Assembly: GCA_002205125.1 (NCBI GenBank)
Contig: NIOE01000010.1
Coordinates: forward strand, 124,001-188,000
DNA: 64,000 nt
Reading direction: 5' to 3'
Source: Roseateles noduli
GTDB taxonomy: Bacteria > Pseudomonadota > Gammaproteobacteria > Burkholderiales > Burkholderiaceae_C
The notes below the pieces were generated by a model. That model was not told where the DNA came from, ran no database searches, and saw only the letters and a list, made by a program, of their open reading frames with translations. Within the stretch, counting starts at the first letter, position 1. Every line of letters begins with the position of its first letter. A program made the position numbers and the translations under genes. Positions 43,121 through 52,367 of this stretch are shown in pieces.

Positions 43121-43148
43121 CAAGAAAGAAGGGGCACCGAAGCGCCCC
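43121..43148 (-). terminator. Intrinsic terminator of the minus-strand 367-residue gene
   Basis: On the minus strand GGGGCGC-TTCG-GTGCCCC forms a 7-bp stem (one G-U pair) with a UUCG tetraloop, followed by TTCTTTCTT. The G-U pair becomes an A-C mismatch if read on the plus strand, so it serves the minus strand. Confidence 0.75.
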
Positions 43149-43172
43149 GTCCTCGACGAATGCGATCAGACC

Positions 43173-44276
43173 TCAGAACTTCAGCTTCTGATGCTTGATG
43201 TGGTTGTGCATCTGTTCTCCCACCGCTTCCTTCACGTCGTCTTCAACCATCCTGTAGGCTTCGAGATCGAGGTCCAGCGTGATGGCGAAGCTGTGGATGA
43301 CCAGGGACTCGCTGTGGTAGCTCACGAAGAGCGACTGCCAGTCCTTGAAGTCGACGTCCAGCACCAGGTAGACGCACGTGACAGCCGCCAACCCTTGGTC
43401 GTTCTTGATGGGACCGAAGGCGACCGTTGTGCGGCTGTCATGCGTCTCCGCGTGATTCCACCAGAACGAGAGGAAGTCATGGGTGCCGACGTCGTTCGGG
43501 TCCTTGGAGAGCAGGTTGGCCAGATTCTTGAAGCTCTCGAGTTCCGCCACGCCCAGGTAGGTACCGACGATGGTCGTCAGAATCTCGCCCAGATTGACCG
43601 TGCCGGAGTGGGTTTCCTGTTTCACGTCACCGCCGCTGGCATTCTTCGCGGTGAAGCCAAGGTCCTGCATCTGAGTGATGATGGCGTCGAACCACTGCTT
43701 GGTGTTCAGGTAGTCCGTTTTCGTGATGTCGACACCCGCGTCGGCCAGATCAGAGCGGGCTGCGCCCTGAGCGTATAGGTTGAGCATGGCGTAAGCCTCG
43801 ACCTGCTCGGGTGTGGCGTCCTTCATGACGTAGGTCAACTGCGAGTCGATGGCCGTCGCATCAATGGTTTGCTGGGCGGCATCCTTGAGCGCCTTGCTCG
43901 CAGCAGCCTGCTTGACCGGCAGCCCGCACTCCGTCATCTTGAGAGAGAACCCATCGCCCTGCCGCTGCGTGACACGGAGGGACCGCCAGTTCGGCGACTT
44001 CGTTTCGTCCAGCGTGACGCGACGAACAGCTTTCTTGTCCGGTGGAGTGCCGATGGCCTTGTCGATGCCGAAGTGCAGCAACTTGAGCATGCCGTCGCAC
44101 TGGCAATCCGCCGTCACACGGAGCCCGTAGGTCAACCCCTTCTCGTTTTCGATGGTGACCTGCGCGTTGGCCCCCATGGCGAGTTGGCAGGTTGCCAGAT
44201 TTCTGCGGAACAGGCTGAAGTTCTGTTGAGTCTCGAATGTCGCGTCGACGCGAGCCGTCGCTTGCTTCTTGCACAT
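43173..44276 (-). CDS. Hypothetical protein (367 aa)
   Basis: Starts at the ATG at 44276 (GGGAGA six bases upstream). Soluble, with several Cys (MCKKQ, NLATCQLA, DCQCDG) and a repeated beta pattern (VTIENEKGLTYGLRV). A helix-rich middle (TPEQVEAYAMLNLYAQGA) leads to a C-terminal beta domain (CVYLVLDVDFKDWQSLFVSYHSES). Not recognised. It follows the XRE regulator and converges on the 923-residue gene; an own terminator lies at 43121-43148. It may belong with the esterases and the 923-residue protein as one system. Confidence 0.65.
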   Translation of the reverse strand: MCKKQATARVDATFETQQNFSLFRRNLATCQLAMGANAQVTIENEKGLTYGLRVTADCQCDGMLKLLHFGIDKAIGTPPDKKAVRRVTLDETKSPNWRSLRVTQRQGDGFSLKMTECGLPVKQAAASKALKDAAQQTIDATAIDSQLTYVMKDATPEQVEAYAMLNLYAQGAARSDLADAGVDITKTDYLNTKQWFDAIITQMQDLGFTAKNASGGDVKQETHSGTVNLGEILTTIVGTYLGVAELESFKNLANLLSKDPNDVGTHDFLSFWWNHAETHDSRTTVAFGPIKNDQGLAAVTCVYLVLDVDFKDWQSLFVSYHSESLVIHSFAITLDLDLEAYRMVEDDVKEAVGEQMHNHIKHQKLKF

Positions 44277-44400
44277 GTCTATCTCCCGTGATGCGCCGGC
44301 GGAATTACCGGCGCCTAGGGACCATATGCGGAGGTCGTCCACGCGTGTGGTGAGGATTCTGAGCGTTGCTCCGGGACGAGAACATCCGCATGAGCGTCGC

Positions 44401-44748
44401 TCAAGAACGCTCGGAAATCTTCAATTCGTCGAGGAACACGGCGAGGTTCTGGACGTCTCGCGGAGCCATTCGTGTCAATGCCTGATGCAGTCTCCTGTCG
44501 AGTTGATGCGGCAGGTCCGGCGCCTCCGGCCCACCGCGACCCAGCAGGAGCCAGTCAGCGTTGACGTCCAGCTCAACACATAGCTTGGCGAAGTTCTCCA
44601 TGGCAATCGGCTCTGACTTCATCCATCTACTCAGGGCGCTATCTGTCACGCCGAGACGCTGCGACAGCGCGAACAGTTTGGGTATCTTGCGCAAGTGGAC
44701 CGCCTGCCTGAGGCGAGTGCCGTAGTTGTGAAAGCCGTCGGACTTCAA
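44401..44748 (-). CDS. XRE-type helix-turn-helix regulator
   Basis: 115 residues from a TTG at 44748 with GGGAG six bases upstream; an upstream in-frame ATG at 44787 has no site. The helix-turn-helix lies at about 8-60 (RLRQAVHLRKIPKLFALSQRLGVTDSALSRWMKSEPIAMENFAKLCVELDVNADWLLLG). It lies just upstream of the 367-residue gene on the same strand and could regulate the 38-44 kb cluster. Confidence 0.8.
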   Translation of the reverse strand: MKSDGFHNYGTRLRQAVHLRKIPKLFALSQRLGVTDSALSRWMKSEPIAMENFAKLCVELDVNADWLLLGRGGPEAPDLPHQLDRRLHQALTRMAPRDVQNLAVFLDELKISERS

Positions 44749-45035
44749 TTTTTTCTCCCTGTTGGTTGGACGGCTCAGCGCCGCCAACGCCGCCTGTAGG
44801 GAGTTCGAATCGACTCGGCCATAGCAATGGATTGCAGTGACGTCAACAGCCGGGAATCGATATCGTCGCTCTGCCCGAGGCTCTGACTTGCCCCTGCGAC
44901 ACGCCGTCGCACCATCTCCTCATTCCCCGACTAACTGTTCCTCGCTTTCAAGTCATTCCCCCTTGAATTTGCTAAACGCATCATCCCGTCTGACGTTTTT
45001 CTCGTCATTCAACTTAGCCAATGTGAGGTCCTGAA

Positions 45036-45782
<747 letters not shown>

Positions 45783-45863
45783 CGGCCCCGCAGGGACGCG
45801 CAAGTTGCCGCCTTGGCCGGGCTCCGGCCCGGCCCGCTCAATCGAACGAACCAGGAGAACACG

Positions 45864-46555
45864 ATGGGAACGACGATCCAATTCAAGCGCCCCGACGGCC
45901 AGGAGCTGTCCGGCTACCTCGCCGAGCCGACGCAGCCTCGCGGTGCGCCTGCGGTGGTGGTGATCCAGGAATGGTGGGGCCTCAATGACCAGATCCGCGG
46001 CGTGGCCGATCGCCTGGCCCACGCCGGCTTCCTCGCGTGGTGCCCGACCTCTACCGCGGCAAGAGCACGGTCGAGAAGGAAGAGGCGCACCACCTCATGA
46101 CTGGCCTCGACTTCGGCACGGCCGCCGCCCAGGACGTGCGCGGCGCGACCCAGTTCCTGAAGACCCGCGCCGCCAAGGTCGGCTGCGTCGGCTTCTGCAT
46201 GGGCGGCGCGCTGACCCTGCTGGCCGCCGCCAACGTCCCCGAGCTCGACGCCGCCGTCACCTGGTACGGCTGCCCGCCGCTGGACTTCCTCGACGCCGGC
46301 AAGATCAAGATCCCGCTGCAGGGGCACTGGGCCGAGCAGGACCTGTTCTTCCCGCCGTCACTGGTCGCAGGACTGACGGAGAAGCTGGCCGCGGCCAAGG
46401 TGGAGCACGACTTCCACCACTACCTCGCCCACCACGCGTTCGGCAACGAAGAGGCGGTCGGCGAGGGGCGGATCGCGGAGACCCACTACGACCCGGTGTG
46501 GACGCAGCGGGCGTGGGATCGCACTTTCACCTTCTTTGCCAAGCACCTGGCCTGA
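45864..46555 (+). pseudogene. Dienelactone hydrolase family gene, frameshifted
   Basis: The ATG at 45864 (AGGAG upstream) begins a good DLH N-terminus (AVVVIQEWWGLNDQIRGVADRLAHAGFLA). Near 46035 the frame changes: the rest (VPDLYRGKSTVEKEEAHHLM to the end at 46555) is in the -1 frame. One base appears missing at GCGTGGTGCC, where relatives read a Val-Val/Pro-Asp junction. All catalytic positions survive across both parts: the Glu in QEWW, Cys in VGFCMGGAL, Asp in WAEQDLFF and His in AHHAFG. Either a recent inactivating deletion or a sequencing/assembly error; no slippery heptamer is present. DLH enzymes open lactone rings of aromatic degradation products. Confidence 0.8.
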
Positions 46556-46573
46556 CCCATTCTGAAGATCGAC

Positions 46574-47104
46574 ATGCGCAGTTATTCCCTCACCGCATCC
46601 GCGGCAGTCGCCGCATTCATCGCGCTGCTCTCCGCAGCACCCGCTCAAGCACAGGTGTCCATCAGCGGCAGGACGCTGCCCCTGAGCGCCGCCCTCATCG
46701 CCGCCCAGACGGCCGTCGACACCTGCAAGGCCAACGGCTACGACGTGACCGCGACGGTCGTCGATGTTTCGGGCACCCCGCAGGTCGTCCTGCGCGGCGA
46801 CCACGCGGTGATCCACACCAAGGACAGCAGCTTCCGAAAGGCCTACACGGTGGTGACGATGGGCCCCATCTTCCACGTCGACACCACCAGCGGCTTCATC
46901 GGCGTGCTGTCGAAGTACCCGCCGCTCGTGGCGCAGTCGCTGGCCGGCACGCCCAACGTCACGGCACTGCCCGGCGGCGTGGCCTTCAAGGTCGGTGACG
47001 AGACCATCGCCGGACTCGGCGTGGGCGGCTCGCCCGGTGGCGACAAGGACGAGGTCTGCGCGCAGGCAGGCGTCGCCAAGGCGGCGGAGTTCCTGAGGAA
47101 GTAG
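46574..47104 (+). CDS. HbpS/GlcG-family heme-binding-like exported protein
   Basis: 176 residues with a signal peptide ending APAQAQ. The mature part is the GlcG/HbpS (DUF336) fold: AALIAAQTAVDTCKANGYDVTATVVDVSGTPQVVLRGD, then KAYTVVTMG and the Gly-rich GGVAFKVGDETIAGLGVGGSPGGDKDEVCAQAGVAKA. HbpS is an extracellular heme/redox sensor in Streptomyces; function in proteobacteria is mostly unknown. Nineteen bases after the DLH stop, so co-transcribed. Confidence 0.85.
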   Translation: MRSYSLTASAAVAAFIALLSAAPAQAQVSISGRTLPLSAALIAAQTAVDTCKANGYDVTATVVDVSGTPQVVLRGDHAVIHTKDSSFRKAYTVVTMGPIFHVDTTSGFIGVLSKYPPLVAQSLAGTPNVTALPGGVAFKVGDETIAGLGVGGSPGGDKDEVCAQAGVAKAAEFLRK

Positions 47105-47112
47105 CACCGCAT

Positions 47113-47145
47113 GATCGATGCGCGCCATCCCGGCGCGCGTCGATC
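47113..47145. terminator. Strong hairpin between convergent genes
   Basis: GATCGATGCGCGCC and GGCGCGCGTCGATC pair over 14 positions (one T-G pair) around a 5-nt loop. It lies between the stops of the HbpS-like gene (47104) and the LysR gene (47157). No T-run follows, so it may work with Rho or as a bidirectional boundary. Confidence 0.6.
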
Positions 47146-47156
47146 GCCGTCTCGCT

Positions 47157-48113
47157 CTACGGCTTCGGAACGCGCCCGAAGTCCGCAAGCGCCTCCCGCA
47201 GTTTCGGGACGGCGAAGTCGATGAACCGTCGCAGCTTCACCGGCATCATGTCCCGCGACAGGTGGACGAGATGCACCGGGATCGGCTCGACCTCGAACGA
47301 CTCCAGGATGCATCGGAGCTTTCCAGCGCTCACGGCCTCCGCCACGTCGTGTTCGAGCAGCATGGTCGCGCCCACGCCGTCGATGGCGGCATCGGCGGCC
47401 GCGTCGGGCGACGACACGAGCAGGCGCGGCGTGCCCGTGATCGAGAGGCTCTCGTTGGTCCCGTTGGTCCCGTTGGCGCCGTTGCCATCGGGATGACGGA
47501 AGCGCCACGGCGACAGGAACGGGCTGTTGAACACGACGCGAGGGAAGGCGTTCAGCTCCTCGGGGTTGCGCGGCTCGCCGTGCTGCTTCAGCAGCGCGGG
47601 GGAGGCGACCACCACCGCGCGCAGCAGGCCGACCCGCGTCGCGACCAGGCTGCTGTCACCGAGGCGGCCGATCCGCACGGCGACATCGGCATGCGAATCG
47701 ACGAGGTCGATGTTGCGGTCGGACTGCAGCAGCTGGATCCGGATCTCGGGGAACAGCGTCAGGAACTGGTTGATGACGGGCAGTACCCGCAGCCGCGCCA
47801 CCTGCACCGGCGTGGTCACGACGAGCTCGCCGCGCGGATTCGTGAACTCGCCGGCGGCGCGACGCTCCTGTTCATCGACCTGTTCGAGGATGTTCCTGGC
47901 GGCGGCCACGTAATCGGTCCCCGCATCCGTCAGGTGGAGCTTGCGCGTCGTCCGCACGAGCAGCTTCGTGCCGACGAACGCTTCCAGGTCGTTGACGTTG
48001 CGCGTCAGCGTGGCGACGGGGATCCGCAGTTTCCGGGCAGCCGCCGAGAGGCTGCCCTCCTCGACGGAGGCCACCAGCATCGCCATCGCTTCCAGTCTGT
48101 CCAATTGCCGCAC
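47157..48113 (-). CDS. LysR-family regulator with Asn/Gly/Thr insert
   Basis: 318 residues from a GTG at 48113. The HTH is at about 4-62 (AMAMLVASVEEGSLSAAARKLRIPVATLTRNVNDLEAFVGTKLLVRTTRKLHLT), typical of LysR group members such as those near SDR genes. The effector domain follows. A short in-frame repeat (9-bp units near 47460) inserts GNGANGTNGTN in the effector domain. It is downstream of the SDR gene on the same strand and may control the SDR and the plus-strand SDR-DLH-HbpS set. Confidence 0.85.
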   Translation of the reverse strand: MRQLDRLEAMAMLVASVEEGSLSAAARKLRIPVATLTRNVNDLEAFVGTKLLVRTTRKLHLTDAGTDYVAAARNILEQVDEQERRAAGEFTNPRGELVVTTPVQVARLRVLPVINQFLTLFPEIRIQLLQSDRNIDLVDSHADVAVRIGRLGDSSLVATRVGLLRAVVVASPALLKQHGEPRNPEELNAFPRVVFNSPFLSPWRFRHPDGNGANGTNGTNESLSITGTPRLLVSSPDAAADAAIDGVGATMLLEHDVAEAVSAGKLRCILESFEVEPIPVHLVHLSRDMMPVKLRRFIDFAVPKLREALADFGRVPKP

Positions 48114-48219
48114 CTCGATCGAGCCGACGGCCGGGAATGGCCGCGCTGCGGTCGTCGAAGGACCGCGAGGCCGGACTCTACATGGCGAGAGATCACGGCC
48201 GACATGACCATCGCAGCGA

Positions 48220-49011
48220 TCAGAAGGCGCTCTTCACCACGCCGCCATCCACGCGAAGCGCCGCACCGGTGGTCGCCGACGCCAGCGGGCTGGCCACGTA
48301 GGCGACGAGCGACGCCACCTCCTGCGGCGTGCCGAAGCGCTTGATGAGTGAGGTGGGGCGCACCTTGTCGAAGAACTCGGCCTCGACCTGCTCGAAGGTC
48401 TTGCCGTCGGCGTCGGCCATGTCCTGCACGAAGTCGCCCACGCCGCGCGACTTGGTGGGTCCGGGCAGCACGCTGTTGACCGTGATGCCTGTGCCGGCGA
48501 CCGACTCGGCCAGGCCGCGGGACACGGCCAGCTGCGCCGTCTTGCTCATCCCGTAGTGCACCATCTCCGTCGGGATCTGCACCGCGCTCTCGCTGGAGAT
48601 GAAGACGATGCGCCCCCAGTTGGCCCGCTTCATCGCGGGCAGCACCAGCCGCGCCAGCCGCACGCCGCTCAGGACGTTGACGTCGAAGAACCGCATCCAG
48701 TCCTCGTCGGGAATGTCCTCGAAGGCCTTGGGCTCGAAGATGCCGAGGTTGTTGACGAGGATCTCGATGCCCGGATGCAGCCGCACCACTTCCTCGGCGG
48801 CCTCCGCCCGGCTCAGATCGCCGGCGTAGCCTTCGACCGCCCCGTCCGTGTCCGAGCGGATCCGCTCGACGGCGTTGTCGACCGCCGCCTGCGTGCGCCC
48901 GTTGACGATGACCCGGGCCCCTTCCTGCGCCAGCGTGCGCGCGATGGCGTAGCCGATGCCGGCCGTGCTGCCGCTGACCAGGGCCAGCTTGCCTTCCAGT
49001 TTCAGATCCAT
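48220..49011 (-). CDS. SDR-family oxidoreductase
   Basis: 263 residues, AAGGAG nine bases before the ATG at 49011. Complete SDR motifs: LALVSGSTAGIGYAIA, VNNLGIFEP (an NNLG variant of NNAG), Ser in IVFISSESAVQ and YGMSK. C-terminus ATTGAALRVDGGVVKSAF. NAD(P)-dependent alcohol/ketone oxidoreductase of unknown substrate. 107 bp upstream of the LysR gene. Confidence 0.88.
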   Translation of the reverse strand: MDLKLEGKLALVSGSTAGIGYAIARTLAQEGARVIVNGRTQAAVDNAVERIRSDTDGAVEGYAGDLSRAEAAEEVVRLHPGIEILVNNLGIFEPKAFEDIPDEDWMRFFDVNVLSGVRLARLVLPAMKRANWGRIVFISSESAVQIPTEMVHYGMSKTAQLAVSRGLAESVAGTGITVNSVLPGPTKSRGVGDFVQDMADADGKTFEQVEAEFFDKVRPTSLIKRFGTPQEVASLVAYVASPLASATTGAALRVDGGVVKSAF

Positions 49012-49081
49012 GTCGACGCTCCTTGAAGAATGTTTGAGGTGACCGATGGCCGGGAAGCCATCGTGGCATGAGGGACGCGCT

Positions 49082-49882
49082 TCAGGAAGCGCGCTTTGGA
49101 ATGAACTCGAGAGTCGCGCCCTCGCATCGGGACGCGCTGAGGTTGGCTGCTTCGAACGCGGCACAGCTCCGATTGCCGGCGGGGTCCTCCAACTCGGGAT
49201 GGGTCACCAGCCGATGCCGGCCGGACGCCCACGGGCGCGATGGCGTGAAGCGCCACGTCGTATCGCCATCCGCCAGCGTGGCCACGCCGTCCACGCGGCG
49301 ACCGCGACTGTCCACCACGGCGATCAACCCTTCACCGACCGAGCTGATCGGTGTGCGCAGGTCCACGGACAACGCCTCGCGCGTGCTCCGGCGCGGCGAG
49401 CTGAGTTGCCACAGCGCCGGCTGGAGCGGATGCGAGATCGCGGCGATGACGTGCCAGGTCTTGACGACGGGCGACGCGTCGGCCTGCGCATCGGCCTTTG
49501 CGCCGGTCTTGGCGGCGGCCACGCTCAGACTGACCGTCGATCCTTGCTTCAACGCACGACCCGCTTCCAGGTTCGGGCCGACGCCGGTCTTCACACGGCC
49601 CGGGTCCAGCAGCACGGTGATGCGTCGACCCTCCGCGTCAGGCAGGGCCATGTCGAGCAGCGCGTGCCGGATCTCGACGCCGTCGCCATCGAGCAGCTTC
49701 AGCCGCTCGACGTCGAAGGGCAGGGGCTGCGGCCGGTCGAAACGCAGCTCCAGTCTCAGCAGATTCTCCGGAACAGCGGGTCCGGCCGGATGGATCTCGA
49801 CCGACGCGGCCCGAGCCGCTGGCGCGCTCGCCAGAGCCACGAGCGCGATCCACGCCCACGCCCATGCCCACGCCGGCTTCAT
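49082..49882 (-). CDS. Exported hypothetical protein with repeated Trp-Ala signal
   Basis: 266 residues; the ATG at 49882 overlaps the upstream stop (ATGA). The signal begins MKPAWAWAWAW, encoded by a short CCCACG/CATGCC tandem repeat, and ends near ARAAS. The mature part reads like two beta-sandwich domains (RLELRFDRPQPLPFDVERLKLLDGDGVEI, TWRFTPSRPWASGRHRLVTHPELEDPAGN), reminiscent of bacterial Ig-like folds, with one Cys pair. Translationally coupled to the 428-residue propeller-like gene. Confidence 0.7.
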   Translation of the reverse strand: MKPAWAWAWAWIALVALASAPAARAASVEIHPAGPAVPENLLRLELRFDRPQPLPFDVERLKLLDGDGVEIRHALLDMALPDAEGRRITVLLDPGRVKTGVGPNLEAGRALKQGSTVSLSVAAAKTGAKADAQADASPVVKTWHVIAAISHPLQPALWQLSSPRRSTREALSVDLRTPISSVGEGLIAVVDSRGRRVDGVATLADGDTTWRFTPSRPWASGRHRLVTHPELEDPAGNRSCAAFEAANLSASRCEGATLEFIPKRAS

Positions 49883-51165
49883 GGCTTGGGCGGCGGCGCC
49901 AGGTCGGCGTAGCCCTCGTCGGTGCGCAGGGTGCGATGCACACCGCTCCACTGATCACCCGCCGGGTACTTGTAGTCCGCGAAGTCGTACTCGTTGATGA
50001 AGTCGCTCAGACGCAGGAACAGGCCCTTGCGCATGGACACCAGCTCCATCGCGCCGCTGGCCTCGTTGCGGCGCAGCGCCGCGAAGAAGCTGGCATCCTG
50101 GTTGTCGATGTGGGCCACGCGCATCGGCACGTAAGTGGACTTGATCCCCAGCGTCGGCTCGGCGGGCCATTTGATCGGGGTGGAGAGCCCGGGCTTGCCC
50201 GACGCCTGCGCGATGTCGTCGACCGACATCAGGTCCGCCGACTTGTGCGAATGCGTCAGCAGCACCATCGGGCCCTGGCCCGCGTCGAACATCACCATGT
50301 CGGCCGGCGCGCTGCCCCAGCCGAACTCGGCCACCGTCTTGGCGGCGATGTGGGCGCCATCCTTCAGGTCCTTCAACGGGATGGTCACCAGCGGCGAGCA
50401 GGTGAACGCCGCGACCAGCGTCGGCTCGCCGTTGAGCCGGGTGATCACCATCTTGCGGATCGGCGCGCGCGTCTCCAGCTGGTTGTGCACCGGGTGGTAC
50501 ATCTCGACGCTGCTGACCGCCGCCGAGCCCTTGAACGGGAAGTCGAACACCCGCAGCGCCGACGCGAAGCTCGCGTTGGACAGCCCGGCCACGTAGAGCT
50601 TGCCCTCGTAGAACTTCATGTCGGTCACGGTGAAGCTCGCGGCCGGCGTGTCGCGCCACAGGCGCTGGTCGGCGGCGGGCAGGTGGCCGATGGCGACCGA
50701 CTCGTGCTTGCTGCGGTCGAGGTCGATGCGGCCCACCTTGCCGGCGGCGTCGACGGACACCAGCATCGGCTTGGGCTTGGCGCCCGCGCCGTTGCCATCG
50801 ACGGACAGCGTGATGTAGGCGACTTCGCCGCCCGGACGAAGCGCCATGTCTTCGAAGCGCAGGCGCTCGGGCCGGGTGTGGAGCGCGGTGGCGATGGCCC
50901 CCGACACGTCCTTCAGGTTGAAGGGCGTCGGCGTCCCCGCAGGGATGGGCGGAAGGTGAAGGGCATGCAGCTGGCCGCCGCGCCAGTCCGCAACGACCAG
51001 GGTGTCCGCGTCGACGAAGGTGATCTTGCCGGCCGACTGCACCGGCGCGCCGACGGCGTGCGCCGCGTGCAGGCCCAAGGCCAGGATCGTCAGGCGAAGC
51101 AGGTGGCGACCTCGGGGTTTCCGGGACGGAGTCGATCGCAGCGCGGGAAAGGACTGTGAATTCAT
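49879..51165 (-). CDS. Exported hypothetical protein, beta-propeller-like
   Basis: 428 residues, GAGGAG before the ATG at 51165; signal peptide ending AVGAP. The mature part alternates short beta units (ITFVDADTLVVADWRGGQLHALHL, EVAYITLSVDG, KLYVAGLSNASFASALRVFDFP, PTLVAAFTCSPLVTIPL, PMVLLTHSHKSADLMSVDD) typical of a propeller. No enzyme motif recognised. It forms a two-gene unit with the downstream Ig-like protein, divergent from the exported alpha/beta hydrolase. Confidence 0.7.
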   Translation of the reverse strand: MNSQSFPALRSTPSRKPRGRHLLRLTILALGLHAAHAVGAPVQSAGKITFVDADTLVVADWRGGQLHALHLPPIPAGTPTPFNLKDVSGAIATALHTRPERLRFEDMALRPGGEVAYITLSVDGNGAGAKPKPMLVSVDAAGKVGRIDLDRSKHESVAIGHLPAADQRLWRDTPAASFTVTDMKFYEGKLYVAGLSNASFASALRVFDFPFKGSAAVSSVEMYHPVHNQLETRAPIRKMVITRLNGEPTLVAAFTCSPLVTIPLKDLKDGAHIAAKTVAEFGWGSAPADMVMFDAGQGPMVLLTHSHKSADLMSVDDIAQASGKPGLSTPIKWPAEPTLGIKSTYVPMRVAHIDNQDASFFAALRRNEASGAMELVSMRKGLFLRLSDFINEYDFADYKYPAGDQWSGVHRTLRTDEGYADLAPPPKP

Positions 51166-51317
51166 GTGGGGTGCTCCTCAAAGGATGAACGCACTTTCAA
51201 GCGGATCCCGTCGCGCGCCTACTTCCGGTGAGGACAGACCGGCCTCTCCCCTTTAGGACACGCGCGACGTCCGCCAGCGAGCCAGACTGCAGGGGCTGCC
51301 CAACGGAGAGAACCTCG

Positions 51318-52367
51318 ATGCCGCATCACACCGCCACATATGCCTTGCGCTCACCTTGGCCGCGGTGGACGCGTTGGTCCCAAGGTTGGTCGCGCGCTTG
51401 GTCGCGTGCTTGGTCACGCTGGGCACGTTGCGTGGCCCTTTTGATCACGTCGGCGCTGATGGCGGCCTGGCCGGCTTGCCGGGCAGACAGCAGCGTCCCC
51501 ACCTTCCCGGCGAACTTCGTGGTGCGAGACGTCGAGGGCGACGGCGCGGCGCTGCACCTGCGCATCGGCGGCAAGAAGGGCGAGGGCGAGGCCGCCGTGG
51601 TGTTGCTGCACGGGTTCGGCGAGACCGGCGACATGTGGGCGCCGTTGGCGGCGCAACTGGCCGCGAACTTCACCGTCATCGTGCCCGACCTGCGCGGCAT
51701 GGGCCTGTCGGCGCGGCCCGAGGGCGGCTATGACAAGAAGACCCAGGCGCGCCAGCTCGGGGCCGTGCTCGACGCGTTGGGTGTGCGATCGGTGGCGCTC
51801 GTCACCCACGACATCGGCAACATGGTGGGTTACGCGTTCGCGGCGCAATACCCGCGCCGGGTCAGCCGGTTCGCCCTCATCGATGCGCCGCTTCCCGGCA
51901 TCGAGCCCTGGACCGAGATCGCCCGCCGCCACGCGGTGTGGCACTGGTCGTTCTGGGGCGCGGACGCGGAACGTCTGGTGGCCGGCCGTGAGCGCATCTA
52001 CCTGGACCGCTTCTGGAACGAGTTCACCGCGCCGGGCAACCGGTACCCCGACAGCTGGCGGACGCACTACGCCGACTTGTACGCCCGGCCCGGCGCGATG
52101 CATGCGGCTTTCGAGCAATTCAAGGCCTTCGACCAGGACGTGATCGACAACCGCGCGTTCGCCGCCGCGCTGAAGCTCCCGATGCCGATTCTCGCGATCG
52201 GCGGCGGACGGTCCTACGGCGCCACGATGGCCACGGTGATGCGCAATGTCGCGGACGACGTCACCGAGGAGATCATCCCCGGCTCCGGTCACTGGGTGCT
52301 TGAAGAGCGCCCGGCCGAGTTGATCGCCGCGGTGCGCCGATTCCTTGAGACCGCGCCGTCACGCTGA
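51318..52367 (+). CDS. Exported alpha/beta hydrolase, epoxide-hydrolase-like (paralogue A)
   Basis: 349 residues from the ATG at 51318 (GGAGAG upstream). A Trp/Ser/Arg-repeat N-terminus (SRAWSRAWSRWAR) precedes a hydrophobic signal. The hydrolase domain shows VVLLHGFGETGDMWAP (oxyanion hole), a nucleophile Asp in VTHDIGNMVGYAFAAQYP and the catalytic His in [11 protein letters not shown]; a histidine-Asp nucleophile elbow with HDxG is typical of soluble epoxide hydrolases and haloalkane dehalogenases. Highly similar in layout to paralogue B at 57148. Its 3' end overlaps the 3' end of the convergent STAND regulator by 95 nt. Confidence 0.85.
   Translation: MPHHTATYALRSPWPRWTRWSQGWSRAWSRAWSRWARCVALLITSALMAAWPACRADSSVPTFPANFVVRDVEGDGAALHLRIGGKKGEGEAAVVLLHGFGETGDMWAPLAAQLAANFTVIVPDLRGMGLSARPEGGYDKKTQARQLGAVLDALGVRSVALVTHDIGNMVGYAFAAQYPRRVSRFALIDAPLPGIEPWTEIARRHAVWHWSFWGADAERLVAGRERIYLDRFWNEFTAPGNRYPDSWRTHYADLYARPGAMHAAFEQFKAFDQDVIDNRAFAAALKLPMPILAIGGGRSYGATMATVMRNVADDVTEEIIPGSGHWVLEERPAELIAAVRRFLETAPSR

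Noticed and set aside
46020-46045. Programmed -1 frameshift in the dienelactone hydrolase
   Set aside because: No X_XXY_YYZ slippery heptamer or downstream pseudoknot is apparent; a simple deletion explains it.
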